Origin: Asterionellopsis glacialis | Taxonomy: Eukaryota > Bacillariophyta > Plagiogrammaphyceae > Rhaphoneidales > Asterionellopsidaceae | Direction of reading: 5' to 3' | NCBI GenBank assembly: GCA_014885115.2 | Contig: WKLE02000853.1 | Location: 1-64,000, forward strand | Length of the DNA stretch: 64,000 bases | In this document: in pieces, positions 10,729-22,402 of the stretch | How positions within the stretch are numbered: position 1 is the stretch's first letter | How the letters are laid out: every line of letters begins with the position of its first letter | Made by a program: the position numbers and the translations under genes | The notes under the pieces: model-generated | Database searches by the model: none | The model's input: the letters and a program-made list of their open reading frames with translations, nothing else | What the model was told of the DNA's origin: nothing

Positions 10729-12687
10729 ATGGGCAGAGCCCGTCGTACCCGTTCCCAACGTAATGTTGACGAGATAAGTAATGAAAATGAGGATGATACT
10801 GCAGGAAGTGGCAACAACGCTAACCTCCCTAATGCAATGCGTCAACGGAATCGAGCCGTAGCTGAAAGAGAAGCCTCTCGTCTTGCTCGTCCCGAGCGGA
10901 GGTCAGCAACGTCGATAGGACATGCATCGCGATTGAAAAGTGCAGTATCCTCGACACCTTTTGGATATAATCCTGTAAAGGCTTCGACGGGGGATGATGG
11001 TGACGGCAACAATAATGGAACAGGAAGCAGTGAACAAGCAGAACAAGAAGAATGGTGCGGACCATTTAGTGTGGCACGACAAATGATTGCTAAACGTGAG
11101 GAGGCACGACGGAAACGAGAACAAGAACAACAAGAGGAAGAAATGCACCATCCCTTGGATGCAGTCATGGAAGAAGTTGAGATGGAAAAGAAACGCAAGG
11201 CTCATCCGTCTTTACAGTGGAGAGGCCAGGTGTCTACCACAATGGGGTCGGATCAACCATCATCGCAAGTATCATTCTATGCGAAATGGCGAAAGCGTGT
11301 TGAATCGCAAACTAAAACAATGGGAGTTCCATCATTGTTTCAAACTTGCGTAGATTTTGTTGTTTCGAATTTTGAATACGTGGAGGCATTGGGAGACGTT
11401 GATAGTACGATACGTCGTACTATTTGTGAAGAACTCGTTGCAAAACACAAGTTCAATGGAGCTGCCTTTGATGCTATTTCTGAAATAGGTATTGAAGCAT
11501 TAGAAGTGATTGACTGTATCGAGATTACGCAAGATCAGCTTGCAGAACATTTGGAGAAACTCATACCCGCTGGACTTCGATACTTATCCTTGCATAATGC
11601 CGGACGGTGCTTTGGACCAAAGGCAGTAAATGCAATCATATCAGCTGAGAATGCATCCTTGTTTGCCTTGTCTATCACTGGTGCTTACCTTCTGTACGAC
11701 GCAGATACGGCAAAGCTTGTTACCGAAATGATGTCCACACTCTCTTCGATTGAATTTAAGGCATGCCCTAATCTTGGTGTTGAATTTTGTAAGTCGCTCA
11801 ACACAAGTTTTTCTTCTACAATGGGAAAAGGTTGCTTGTTGGAATTGGCATTGGAAGATCTCTCATTAAGCAAAGAAAGCTTGATAAGTATTGCCACCGG
11901 CTCTGACGCTTTACGAAACTTGAAAAGCCTCAAACTACGACGGATTGGAGGAACGAGTGTAGATGACGAGGTTGTCGCGAAGCTTTTAGAGGCTGTGGGA
12001 GACAATATTGAAAGTATCGATTTGAGCTACAACTACCATCTCACGGACGAAACGTTGTCAGCCATCCGAAAGTGCAATGTGAATGGATCTCTCCGTTCGT
12101 TGGAACTTGCCGATTTGAAAAATCTTACTGCTGCTGGATTGGAAGCACTTTTCACATACGGCATTGCAGGTCTACCAAATCCTCCCCGACTGAGAAAGCT
12201 TAGCTTAGCTTCTTGCAATCATGATGCCGTTACGGATGAGGTACTTGATCTAGTAACAAAGGCATCAGCACTGAAGATAAATGCTCATGATGTAACAAAA
12301 ACAAAAACAGCACCAACAATAAATAATGATGCTTCGACAATGGGTCCATTCTCGGGAGGACGGTTCGATGGATCTCTTTCCTCCATGGGTGGGCTTGTGT
12401 ACTTGGATATCAGTGGGTCTTGTTGTACTGATACAAGTATGGAAAGTCTAGCAGCTACGTCAGCTTCGTCGATTAGAGAATTGAATGTGAGCTTCTGTTC
12501 AAGTATCACTGACAAAGGCTTAGGATACCTTGTCTCGAAAGCATCCAATCAATTTGGAAAGGTCCATACCTGGGGTTGTGCACAGCTTACGGATGAGTTT
12601 TTTGATGGTCATGGACGTGTGGGTGATACCAACTTTGAAATCATAGGAGCATGGATGAAAAGAGCTGGGGGTGTCTCTATGAGATAA
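10729..12687 (+). CDS. Rad7-like leucine-rich-repeat protein
   Basis: Intronless, 652 residues. It has a basic, low-complexity N-terminus (GRARRTRSQRN) and a GPFSVARQMIAKREEARRK segment that resembles the conserved N-terminal block of yeast Rad7. A helical region follows (PSLFQTCVDFVVSNFEYVE), then a run of Cys-type LRRs from about residue 270 to the C-terminus (LRYLSLHNAG, SLKLRRIGG, SIDLSYNYHLTDETL, LVYLDISGS, ELNVSFCSSITDKGL). Rad7 family proteins act in global-genome nucleotide excision repair and as part of cullin E3 ligases. By inference this one is nuclear. An F-box/AMN1-type LRR protein is the alternative, because those share the same repeats. The ATG at 10729 is preceded by an A-rich context. 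Confidence 0.72.
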   Translation: MGRARRTRSQRNVDEISNENEDDTAGSGNNANLPNAMRQRNRAVAEREASRLARPERRSATSIGHASRLKSAVSSTPFGYNPVKASTGDDGDGNNNGTGSSEQAEQEEWCGPFSVARQMIAKREEARRKREQEQQEEEMHHPLDAVMEEVEMEKKRKAHPSLQWRGQVSTTMGSDQPSSQVSFYAKWRKRVESQTKTMGVPSLFQTCVDFVVSNFEYVEALGDVDSTIRRTICEELVAKHKFNGAAFDAISEIGIEALEVIDCIEITQDQLAEHLEKLIPAGLRYLSLHNAGRCFGPKAVNAIISAENASLFALSITGAYLLYDADTAKLVTEMMSTLSSIEFKACPNLGVEFCKSLNTSFSSTMGKGCLLELALEDLSLSKESLISIATGSDALRNLKSLKLRRIGGTSVDDEVVAKLLEAVGDNIESIDLSYNYHLTDETLSAIRKCNVNGSLRSLELADLKNLTAAGLEALFTYGIAGLPNPPRLRKLSLASCNHDAVTDEVLDLVTKASALKINAHDVTKTKTAPTINNDASTMGPFSGGRFDGSLSSMGGLVYLDISGSCCTDTSMESLAATSASSIRELNVSFCSSITDKGLGYLVSKASNQFGKVHTWGCAQLTDEFFDGHGRVGDTNFEIIGAWMKRAGGVSMR

Positions 12688-13283
12688 TAGTAATGTTGTT
12701 GCACAGAGCATTGGACCAATTCTTGTGTGTTGAAGATCTTTGGATTAAGACTTTCGGGTTCTCTTTGTTATCGTGCATATTGTGCTCATATCTGAATGGT
12801 GAGGTGATTTGTAACTCTCTAGCTCAATGTTTCGGCCTCACCGCCAAATTTTTGCAATTATTCATTTGAACGATCATCCTCTTGTCTATGCGAGTTTTCA
12901 TCTTTTTCTACCACAGAATACTCCGACTATTTGATATTCTGGTCGTACGTCTGCTGTCAGCTCTTCGTTGTGATAATTGTGCGTAGGTATTAACAAAAAC
13001 TCAATGTTTGTTATAACTAGATGGTTTTCAAGAAAAGAAAGGATTGACACGGTGGAGAGAAGCGTGTAATAGATAGCAGTCCTCAGCTTCAATTGCAAGA
13101 ATTAAGAATCTGACCCACGTATTATTTTATGATGGGGTTGACAAAGGAGATCTCGAGATTTTTTCTGTCCAACCGTGCTTATTAGCCCTACGCGGTACTA
13201 TGTATTGCGATGACCAACGACAGCCGCCCAAAGTGGCGCTGGCGAAATAGTGTAAGGATATCTGATTTTACTTTTTATATTAT
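12688..13283. other. Convergent intergenic region
   Basis: About 600 bp between the 3' ends of the Rad7-like gene (+) and the Nudix-HAD gene (-). Nothing coding or repetitive is recognised. It should contain both poly(A) regions. Confidence 0.5.
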
Positions 13284-14726
13284 TTAGTCAACAAAGAGTT
13301 CAGGAAGAATTTTACGAATTTGATGTATACGATCAATTTCGTGTTCCGCGTGTTCTGTAGATATCGTTGTACCACAATCACGTCCAATCCGACCAACCAA
13401 GACACTCCTCCATCCCATGGTCCGGGCTGCTTCGATGTTTTTGATACTATCATCTAAGAAAATACAACTTTCTGGATTTTGTACTCCAGCAACCTTCATG
13501 GCAGCCTCAAAGGCTTGTTGTGAATGTTTGGTTTCCAGGTCACATGCCTTTACATCAATAATGCCATCAAATAAATCTTCAATACCCAATGCCGTCAAAC
13601 AACGTTCGGCATGATGATGTACAGATGCTGTAAATACATACTTAGGTATGGAAGGATCTAATTGTTGAATGATATCGCGCAGTTCATCATCTCTTGTTAA
13701 CATTTCAGCTACTGGTACATCATGAACATCACGTAAATATTCGTCAATCGCTTCATTGCAGTGGTCCATATGACCTTCTGCCAATAATCCACGTAGGGCT
13801 GTCCCATGCCGTTTGTATAGTTGATATGCTTCACCCTCCGGCAGTCCACGTTGGACGCACCATTCATCAATCTTGGCAGTAAGTTGATTTGCCACCTTCC
13901 AACCATCAAAGTATAAACAATCATCACAATCAAAGAATATTGCTTCAGGCTTGGGACGTAACCCATAGGCATTTAAATTACCACTACTGTATCCTTTGAG
14001 GAGTCGTCGCTTCACCTTTTGATCATGTTTATATTGTAAATACAATTGAAGTGCATGGCATGCATCAGGCATCCATGCATTTGGATCTTCTTGGACCATT
14101 GTTTCTACATCCTTCAAGGACATGCGTATGACCTTTTCCACTTCTGATTCTTGAATAACAATGTTATCAATGGAACCTCTATAGATGACTTCATATAAAT
14201 CACCCCAACATTTCACTTTCTCATCTTGATAGGAAAAGGTAAATAATCTTGTCATTGTATTTCTGTTCGAAGATACCACATCAATACCCATTTCTTCCAT
14301 GATTTCACGTTGTGCATTTTCTTGATAACTTTCCCCAAATCCAACCACACCTCCTGGGGTTGGATCTAACTTTCCTGGACAATAATCTTTCAGTTTTGAT
14401 CGTTTTTGAACTAAAAGATAAACATCATTTTTGTCCTTATCATTCTCATCAATATGCCGTACAATAATATACGTAGCGCGATGCCATAAATTATGCAATC
14501 TCATTTCAGATCGTAAACAACCATTAGGTAAGGGTACATTATGTTCATCCACTGCACATATTCGTTCCTTGGCATCTAGTGATGTTCCTTCCTTTAATGA
14601 TTTTTGAAGCTTTTGTTCTTGTAACATGGATGTACCAGTACCATTATCACTTTGTTCCTTTTGTTTGGAAAGAAGAATGCTTGTGTACACTACAGCAGTT
14701 ACACCAAAGAGAATGAAATCCTTCAT
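13284..14726 (-). CDS. Nudix hydrolase fused to a HAD-family (pyrimidine nucleotidase-like) phosphatase, membrane anchored
   Basis: One open frame of 480 residues. Residues ~5-20 are hydrophobic (ILFGVTAVVYTSILL) and act as a signal anchor or targeting segment. Residues ~65-230 form a Nudix domain of the isopentenyl-diphosphate isomerase/YfcD type, with the full Nudix box GFGESYQENAQREIMEEMG at ~125-143. Residues ~260-455 form a HAD hydrolase with motif I FFDCDDCLY (nucleophile Asp and +2 Asp), a Thr motif (VFTASV) and motif IV IFLDDSIKNIEAA. The HAD part resembles the Sdt1/pyrimidine 5'-nucleotidase branch. Both active sites look intact, which suggests sequential hydrolysis, a nucleoside diphosphate derivative to a monophosphate and then dephosphorylation. 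The substrate is not identified. It lies back to back with the SNF2 gene. Confidence 0.85.
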   Translation of the reverse strand: MKDFILFGVTAVVYTSILLSKQKEQSDNGTGTSMLQEQKLQKSLKEGTSLDAKERICAVDEHNVPLPNGCLRSEMRLHNLWHRATYIIVRHIDENDKDKNDVYLLVQKRSKLKDYCPGKLDPTPGGVVGFGESYQENAQREIMEEMGIDVVSSNRNTMTRLFTFSYQDEKVKCWGDLYEVIYRGSIDNIVIQESEVEKVIRMSLKDVETMVQEDPNAWMPDACHALQLYLQYKHDQKVKRRLLKGYSSGNLNAYGLRPKPEAIFFDCDDCLYFDGWKVANQLTAKIDEWCVQRGLPEGEAYQLYKRHGTALRGLLAEGHMDHCNEAIDEYLRDVHDVPVAEMLTRDDELRDIIQQLDPSIPKYVFTASVHHHAERCLTALGIEDLFDGIIDVKACDLETKHSQQAFEAAMKVAGVQNPESCIFLDDSIKNIEAARTMGWRSVLVGRIGRDCGTTISTEHAEHEIDRIHQIRKILPELFVD

Positions 14727-15279
14727 TTTTCAAATTTCTTCCAACGTAACACAGAGCGGACAAAAGAAATGGACAAGGTCAATAACAATGTCTTGCTAGA
14801 ATCTGGGGGGCGGCAGAGATCCTTTTGATAGTTTGCGGGTGTTGCATTGACAAGCAGTGAAAATAGCAACCGCTCGCGTTCTCGAAATCATGTCTCATCA
14901 AGTTGAATTCGTCAAAACCGTGTCATTGAAAATTTTCATGTGAACCACTAACCCTAATAAGTCTGTAATTCGTGTGACAAATGCATGGTATGTAATCAGT
15001 ATTCGACTCATTCGACTGAGTTACCTACTAAAAAACCGCCGTTTTGATTTTCCGTTTTTTTTTTGGTTTTTCTTGCCGCCGACAGCGATTACAGAAAAAT
15101 CTTTAGAACAGATACACGTACGACACCGCGGGTAATTATTAGTGCCCCGGAGCAACCGTAGTTGCAACCGTTCAATAATTACACAATAAGGATGCAACCA
15201 AGACATCACATCGAACAGACTTTTGAAAATAAAAACCTATAACACAAGAGAGTGATTTCACACTTCTCACTTTGCCACG
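14727..15279. promoter_or_regulatory. Divergent intergenic region, Nudix-HAD / ERCC6L-like
   Basis: 553 bp between the start codons of two diverging genes, so both promoters are expected here. It has a T9 run near 15,057 and several CG-containing stretches. I see no recognisable RNA gene and no defined element. Confidence 0.5.
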
Positions 15280-18200
15280 ATGACCTCCATAGCAAGGCGT
15301 CGCCGTATAGTGATTGATGATGAGGACGATGATGATTCAAGCTGCAGTAGCAACACTAGTAGCGGTAATGAAGATAGTAGTAGCGTTGAAGTTTTGAAGA
15401 ATCCATCATCAAAACTTAGTAGTAATAACAACAACAACAATGCTTCAAAAACATTTCACCGTAAAAATAATCAGATTATTTTGGATGATGATGATTCGTC
15501 TTCTAACGAAAATGACAAGGACGTTGACAATGAGAGAACTATTCTTCGTGAAGTAAACGTTTCCAAAAAGAAATCATCCACTGAAGTACACAACCAAACT
15601 AAAAATACAAAATCGCGTCAACATCGTCCAATTATCTTTGAAGATTCTTCTTCGAGCGATAGGGACAATGACGAGGTAGATCTTCTTGGAAGTGACAGCG
15701 ATGATGATGTTGATAACGAAGTAGACCTTATGGATAGTGACAGTGACAAAGAAAATGACGGTCTTGAAAAGAAAACTCCTGCACGGTCACAAGCTAATAA
15801 TAATTGTGACAATGGCGACAACTTACTAGAAAATATGATGAGTTCCTTACAAGTTTCTAGTCCTACTGCAAACAGTGACGATGGATCTAAGAATGGTCGT
15901 AGTTCAGCTTCATCATCTTCTTCTTCATGCTTCTATTCGCCATCATCGTCTCGGTATACAAGAGCTAGCATGAACCAAGATGAACAGCAAGAAGAATCCT
16001 ATAGTTCTTCAAGTGATTCTTCGCTATTAACGCCAACACAATCAAGTTCAAAATCTTCTACTTCGTCGAACTCGGAGGACTCAAAGTCCACTGGTATCAC
16101 TGGGTTTTATGATGATGAATATGATGACTGTGCTTGGAAATTCAGTAATAAGAAAAAAGATTACCATTTATCAAGAAAGAAATATTCTATAGAGGGTGTA
16201 ACGTGGCCTAAAGTATCGATTCCTTGTGACCTTTATGGGAAACTTTACACGCATCAAAAGGAAGGTGTACAATGGATGGCAAGTCTACATTCGAATGGCA
16301 TTGGAGGTATCTTGGGTGATGACATGGGACTTGGAAAAACATATCAAACCCTTACTTTTCTTGGTGGGTTAATGCGTTCACAAACCATTCGAAATGCTCT
16401 CATCATTGCACCTGTATCTGTCCTCCGATCATGGGAAAAGGAAGCAAACGAAATTATCAAACAACAATGCGTGCCAAGAGTAAATATAATTGTAGCTTCA
16501 AGTGATGTTCACAAAAGGCGACGTTATAATATGCTGTTGGATGCTCAAGAATGGTAAGTTTCAACATTTAGGAAACCTTTGTTTGGTCAAAAATATACAA
16601 CTGCATGTTGTTCGTTGTCGTAAAAAATGCATAACTTACACCATACATCAAATTGTGTTCCTAATATATTTCTCAACAGCTCATCAAGAAATCCTTATCT
16701 AGTCATTACTACATATGGGTTAGTACGATCTGCCCCATTAGATTTCGTTGCGATGGAGAAGCAAGATAATCGACCTTGTTGGGATTATGTTGTATGTGAC
16801 GAAGGCCACCTCATTAAAAATCCTTCTGCCCAAGTAAGCAAGAGTTGTCGTAGGATATGCAAAAACCAATCCACACGCCGTCTTTTGCTTACTGGTACAC
16901 CTATCCAAAATAATTTGAAAGAAATGTGGGCTCTTTTTGACTGGGCAACATCTGGTAGACTCCTTGGAAAGCTAAAGGTATTCGACAATCGTTTCGCTAT
17001 CCCCATTGAAGAGGGTCGGAACAAATTCGCTACGAATCGTAGCATGAATATTGCTGAGAAGTGTAATAATGAATTGCAAGCCTTAATTCGTCCTCATTTC
17101 CTCCAGCGTCTGAAAAAAACAACTTTTGGAGAAAAACTCCCTACCAAGCGAGAACTCGTAGTCTTTACGCATTTGTCTTCCAAGCAAAGAAAAATGTATG
17201 AAACCTACATTAAAGGTGAAAAGGTTGGTTCCGTTTTGAGAGGAGAGGTTGCTAGTCCTCTAGAATCCATCACATGGTTGAAAAAGCTTTGTGGTCATAC
17301 TTTGCTGGTTGAAAGACAGGGTCAAGATCTTGGATTGGCATCAATAGATGCTAAAAAGCTAATACGTAGGAGCGCAAAGCTTGAGGTGCTTGTAGCACTT
17401 ATCGATGAACTCAGGAAATCTCGTCATAGAACTTTAATCTTCTCACAGAGTACAAGGATGCTTGATATCATTGAACGGACGCTTGCCCACGTGAATACTT
17501 CAAGGATTGATGGATCCACCAAACAAAAAGACCGCCAAAGGTTTGTTGATGACTTTAACAACAACAGGAATGTCGACGCGATGCTACTTTCTACAAAAGC
17601 TGCTGGTCTTGGTTTGACATTGACTGGCGCAGATCGTGCAATTATTTGTAAGTTTTGGACATGACGCACGAGATAGTACCATACGCTTGCTCATTGGACT
17701 CACTTTCTGCTAAACTGTTTTTTTTTTTTTTTTCCTTCTTTCAGATGATCCAAGTTGGAATCCAGCAGAAGATTCGCAAGCTGTAGATCGATGCTATCGT
17801 ATCGGACAAATGAAAAATGTTACTGTTTATCGACTTATTGCAGCAGGGACTGTTGAGGAAAAGATGTACGAAAAACAAGTACACAAAGATGGGATTCGAA
17901 GAGCGGTAATGACAACTTCCGGCACTGCGACAGAACGATTTTTTGACAAGAAGGAATTAAAAAAATTATTCCAGCTTGCTCCAGCAGGGGAATGCGAAAT
18001 ATTGGAGAAGATAAGAAAGGATGGACATGTTGAAGATGATGGTGTTTCCAACAAAAGATCGTTTGTTCAGTCACATGGCGGAGTTGTCGGTATGGCTTCA
18101 CATGATGATATATACTCACGATCTGTCATTGAAATTAAAGGTGATCAAGGCCACCAAACTCCTTTTAGCACACCAGCAAAGAATCTAGGCCGCGCCCAGT

Positions 18201-18619
18201 TGGTTCTGTCGAAGCAACAGTTGAATTTTGATGATGACGACGACGATGATGTTATCGAAGTATCCAAGCCTCGTCGAAAAGAAGATAAAAAAGAAACATC
18301 CACAAAAAAGTTGTCTGGTTCTGATAAGAAGACTGTGCGTCTAGTAGAAACACCTTGCAGTACTGATGGTAAGAAATCGGAGACAGTCTTTGAGGTGGCA
18401 GATTCACCAATTGCTTGTAGTGACGGTGAGGCACCGCAATCAGTATTTGATAAGGCAACTGAACTAGAAGACCAAGGTGACCGGTGTAGTGCCATGAATC
18501 TCTTCCTTGACCTCTTGGAGACAAACCAATTGACTGGTAGTGACAAGTTAAAACTTCACAAACGTATTGCAGCACTGGCGCGAAAGCTTGAAAGCATTGA
18601 TAAGGTAGCTTGGTTCTAA
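15280..18619 (+). CDS. ERCC6L: SNF2-family DNA translocase, ERCC6L/PICH-like, three exons
   Basis: Exons 15280-16553, 16680-17647 and 17745-18619 (donors GTAAGT) give about 1038 residues. Residues 1-285 are a Ser/Asp-rich disordered region. The two RecA lobes follow: motif I DDMGLGKT (~345), motif II DEGHLIKN (~464), motif III LTGTPIQNNLKEMW, then the C-lobe with STKAAGLGLTLTGADRAII and QAVDRCYRIGQ (~758, completed across intron 2). The stretch LFDWATSGRLLGKLKVF followed by an insert matches the ERCC6L (PICH) branch better than CSB/Rad26, though both share DEGH. PICH binds stretched DNA and ultrafine anaphase bridges; Rad26/CSB acts in transcription-coupled repair. The C-terminus is acidic, ending in a short TPR-like helical pair (AVFDKATELEDQGDR and following). 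It should act in the nucleus. Confidence 0.87.
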
Positions 18620-19231
18620 TACTGTGGGACTGAAAACTGAATTAATATAGTAAATGAAGAGCACTGAAACCAAACTGGAAGAATTCACTTTCTCAATGTT
18701 CAAGAGTTTGAAGGAAGTTGACATTAGTGTGACCTGTATTTCCTCCACCAGTGCCGTTACATTCTCTTTATCTGTAGAACAGGACTTTGCCTCGTTACGT
18801 ATTCAAAATTCCGAAACAGGTGAGAACGAAGTACCTGTACGGTGATTACTTCTCTCTACTAGAGAGTGATAAACAGACATGATGAATACCTAAATGTCAA
18901 CTCTGCTTCCGGTATGAGAAAAAAGAAAGGTGTATCATCACGTTTTTCTGTCCTTCTGCATTATGCGCGTACCGGTACCTGGTACTCTAGAGCACTTGTT
19001 TTTTCATCTTGTGAACGAGAAAAAAATTAAGAGTGTAATAAAAGGAGTTCCGTTAAGAAGCCGTTAACAAACATACGATTTCCTTCGTAGGAATTATTGA
19101 AGTTCAACAGGTTGCAGATGGCAGACACACAATTCTCAATTCTGCAAAAATGCGGATTAGAACACTTTTTTTTACCTTGTGTTGTTCGATCATTTCGTTG
19201 ACATTACAGTTGATTATTGTCCCCAAACGCA
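18620..19231. other. Intergenic region with a short GGTACC-type palindrome cluster
   Basis: About 610 bp after the SNF2 gene. Around 18,969-18,988 it carries overlapping palindromic GTACC/GGTAC motifs (taccggtacctggtac), the same family as near 26.2 kb and 30.4-31.2 kb. The small frame 18654-18845 has no support as a gene. The rest should contain the upstream region of the gene starting at 19232. Confidence 0.45.
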
Positions 19232-19765
19232 ATGACTATAATGATGGGACCAAACAACCGATTCAATTTCATTCGCTGTTACTACGTAGCACTGACAATA
19301 TTCTTTTCAATGATGTTACATAACGTAGAAGCTAAGAATATACCTCTTGCTTCTGGTGACAGTATTACAAGTACTTCACGCGTTGCGTTTTGTCAACAAC
19401 AAAAACGAAGAAGCGACATTAACAACCATTTCAAGTCCTCGTTTCCCTGTTCGTCATCTTGTTATGTGAGCAGATTTGATGAAAATTTTGATACTCATGA
19501 GTTTGGTGAAGATTTCAACAGTGAAGAAACGTCCACGATGGCAACAACAACTCTACAGAAACTACTGGAATTAGAACGCACACCACAACATCCTAAAAAT
19601 ACAAAGCCTCTACCTCTGATGCCATCACCTTTGACACTTCTTTCTCAAGTAATTTTTTCTATCGTATCATTACTTGTTGGCGGGTATTGGCTTTTGCTTT
19701 TATCAGCAATAGTAACGACGTTTGCCTCCTATGGTATTGATGGTATTTTCTTAAGGGTACGATAA
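19232..19765 (+). CDS. Hypothetical small secretory or membrane protein
   Basis: The open frame extends upstream to a TTG at 19217, but the first ATG is 19232, giving 177 residues. A hydrophobic segment near the N-terminus (YYVALTIFFSMMLHNVEA) looks like a signal peptide or anchor. The middle is polar, with a short acidic patch. One long hydrophobic stretch near the C-terminus (VIFSIVSLLVGGYWLLLLSAIV) is a clear transmembrane helix, possibly a helical hairpin. No known domain is recognised. An N-terminal segment plus a C-terminal membrane hairpin would fit a small plastid or ER membrane protein, but there is no clear AF-type plastid motif. Confidence 0.6.
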   Translation: MTIMMGPNNRFNFIRCYYVALTIFFSMMLHNVEAKNIPLASGDSITSTSRVAFCQQQKRRSDINNHFKSSFPCSSSCYVSRFDENFDTHEFGEDFNSEETSTMATTTLQKLLELERTPQHPKNTKPLPLMPSPLTLLSQVIFSIVSLLVGGYWLLLLSAIVTTFASYGIDGIFLRVR

Positions 19766-20003
19766 GGCGAAATCTAGTTTTGGATACTGACTGTAACTAG
19801 TGTTGTGAAGATGGAAAGCCAAAATACTGTGAACTGTACTGATTGAACCACGGACACGCGGTTGATATTGAGTGTTGTTGTTCTACCGGAATACTGTAGT
19901 GACAGAATTTATTTGTAAGATATAGAGTAAATTACATATTTTAAAGCGTTTGTTGTAAAGTATTCTAATGAACTATATTATATGCATGTAAGATTTATTT
20001 CTA

Positions 20004-21860
20004 TTATTTTCCAAAGATATTAAAGACATCTTCCACGGCTGTCGAAAATGAAACGATCAACAAAAATACCACAGTGGCTGCCGTAATGCCCTCTTGGAAT
20101 TTTTGATTGACTTTTCTACCGGTAATAGCTTCTGCTATCACAAAGACTAACTGCCCACCATCCAAGGCTGGTAGGGGTACAGAATTAATCACAGCCAAAT
20201 TGATACTGACAGCCGCCACGAATGCAATGAGAGCACCTGAATCATTGGTTTTCACAACTTCGCTACCTGTATTGATCAAACCAATAGGACCTGTCATTTG
20301 ACTCGTTACACCTCCCTTGATACCAATCTGAATAAATAAATTGAAGAGTGAACGGACTGTTTCACTTGTTAAGTCACCTACAGCTTGACTTGCCAAAGAA
20401 GCTGCTTCACCCAAGTTTTTCGCGTGGACAACTTCAGTACGAACATAATTAGGTCCTAACATGACCCCAATACTTTGGGGTCCTTCTCGACCCGTATTTG
20501 GATCCAAGGACCGTTTGGGTTGAATGGTAAGTGTTTCTGTTTTGCCTGACGCAGTTGTGGTAGTCGATGGATGGCGAACTAATAATTCCACAGACTCCCC
20601 TGTGGGTGTTGAACGGATGGTGGAAACCAAATTTGAAATAGACCGTTGTGCCGATGAAACACCATCTGGGTCAGTAGTTGACAGCGGCAATCCTATATTT
20701 ATATACACGTATGATTCATTCAGCATGAAAGAACAAAAAAAGAGTAGAATGCGTGAGGGAGAAGATAACAAAATGAATCAGGTTAGCATCTGTATTACTT
20801 TGTCTTTTCAAAACGGAGAGTGATACGAAACAAGTAAAAGCCTGTACGTACCATTGACACCCAAGATAACATCGCCTGGATTCAATAGACCTGCAGATGC
20901 TGCAGCAGGACTATTAATAGATCGGATGATAGCCCCTTGGTCGAAGACTGGTTTTTGCAATCCATCACCAACTGTAATTTCTCCAAAGTAACATGCAAAG
21001 GCTAACAAGATATTAAAAATAATGCCACCCAAAAGTACAACTGCCTTTTGAATCCATGGACGATTTTGTAACAAGTCTGGATCATCGTAATATTCAATTT
21101 CAACATCTTCCTGTTTTGTGATAACAGCAGATGTCATGTCGTCAGATTTTTTCTTGTTGGAGAATGTCTTTTGCAACCATGATTGATTTTGTTCTTGTTC
21201 TTCTTGAAGTTTTCTCAACCGTTCTTCTTCTTGATTTTCTTTAGAACGTGATATAGCGCCGAATGTTAATACATCCAATGTTTTAGTTGCCAATGTCATG
21301 TTAATATTGGCTTGCAACTTTTCTTTCCGTTCCATTTCAGCCACAAAGGCTGCTTCTTCCATGATTCTGGCTTGAGTCATATTGTAATTTTCAGGAAATC
21401 GCACATACCCTCCAAGAGGCACAGCTCGTAAATTAAATTCATTTTGTTTCGTCGTAAAACCAAAGAGTTTGGGTCCAATCCCTACTGAAAACTCTTCAAC
21501 TGTGATATTCAAACTGCGCGCAGCCAAGTAATGTCCGCCTTCATGTATCAATATAACACTAGCTAAAACTGCAACAGATGCCAATGGTGATGCGATGTTC
21601 GATACCAAAGATGCTACCGGAGCCATGTTCAAAGCAGATGAAGTAGGCGCTGCTGAGGTTATTTTCCCTACGGTCGTTGTTGTGTCTTGAATGATAATGC
21701 TTTTGCCAATGTTAGGTACAAAAGTCCTCCCAATATTCTTGGTTGCTGTTGATCCCCCAGGAGAGGGTTGTACGAAAGCATTCGACAACGCTAAAGTTTG
21801 CATCAACAAAATGCAACATAATTGTTTCGTTGTGCAACTTTTTTTTGACTTTGACATCAT
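20004..21860 (-). CDS. RseP-like site-2 metalloprotease, plastid-targeted, two exons
   Basis: Exons 21860-20852 and 20692-20004 (donor GTACGT) give 565 residues. The N-terminus is a signal peptide ending in SNAFVQP, a diatom-type plastid presequence motif. The zinc site HEGGH lies at ~103-107 inside the first membrane helix. A PDZ-like region (LLNPGDVILGVNG) spans the intron. The third zinc-ligand motif LPALDGGQ is at ~510, followed by a last membrane helix. A charged, coiled insert (ENQEEERLRKLQEEQEQNQ) sits between the HExxH helix and the second helix. Family members cut within membrane segments to release regulators or clear signal peptides. Here it probably sits in the thylakoid or inner plastid membrane. 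It is cyanobacterial in style, consistent with a plastid origin. Confidence 0.88.
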
Positions 21861-22402
21861 TATTTCTTCGCCACAGTCAAGTCCTTGCTTATGAGTTTAT
21901 AATACCAAAATCTTTGTTTCGAGTGAGACGAGATAACTTCGAGTGGAGTCTTTGTCTTCTGCTTTGGCAACAAACAAGTAAATTTATTACTTGTCGTTCA
22001 TGTGCTATGCTGTACTGCCAAGGATGAGAAAAGAAAAAGTCAACGTGGTTATTTTTTGGTGTGTCAATAATGTTCTCAGAAAAATGACTCACGACCTGAT
22101 TGACTCACACCACCTATCTGCCGATAGTCTTTTCAACCGAGTGTCCCATCCAATCAAACCTCTCGAAAGAGGACAACATGCGCAGTAGGAAAGTGCGCGA
22201 AGGCGATGGTTCAGTGTTTTGTAATGCGCGTGCCTAATATGCCTATTGTCCCCATCCTTAATCCGAAATTCCCTACTTTGGAGAGCTTTACCTTTTCTAG
22301 TCTAAAGTCTAGAAACTATATTCTAGGCAATGACAAAAGATGGCATTGATGTTGTTCCCTATGGTTTAATAACTTGGAACAGAGTTGCACTATAACACAC
22401 AC
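21861..22402. other. Intergenic region, RseP-like promoter side
   Basis: About 540 bp with normal CpG content (for example several CpG between 22,120 and 22,220). It holds the promoter of the RseP-like gene next to 21,861 and ends where homology to the 28.47-kb region begins. No gene is recognised. Confidence 0.5.

Noticed and set aside
18654..18845. 63-codon ORF after the SNF2 gene
   Set aside because: Short, no domain. It overlaps the probable 3' UTR.
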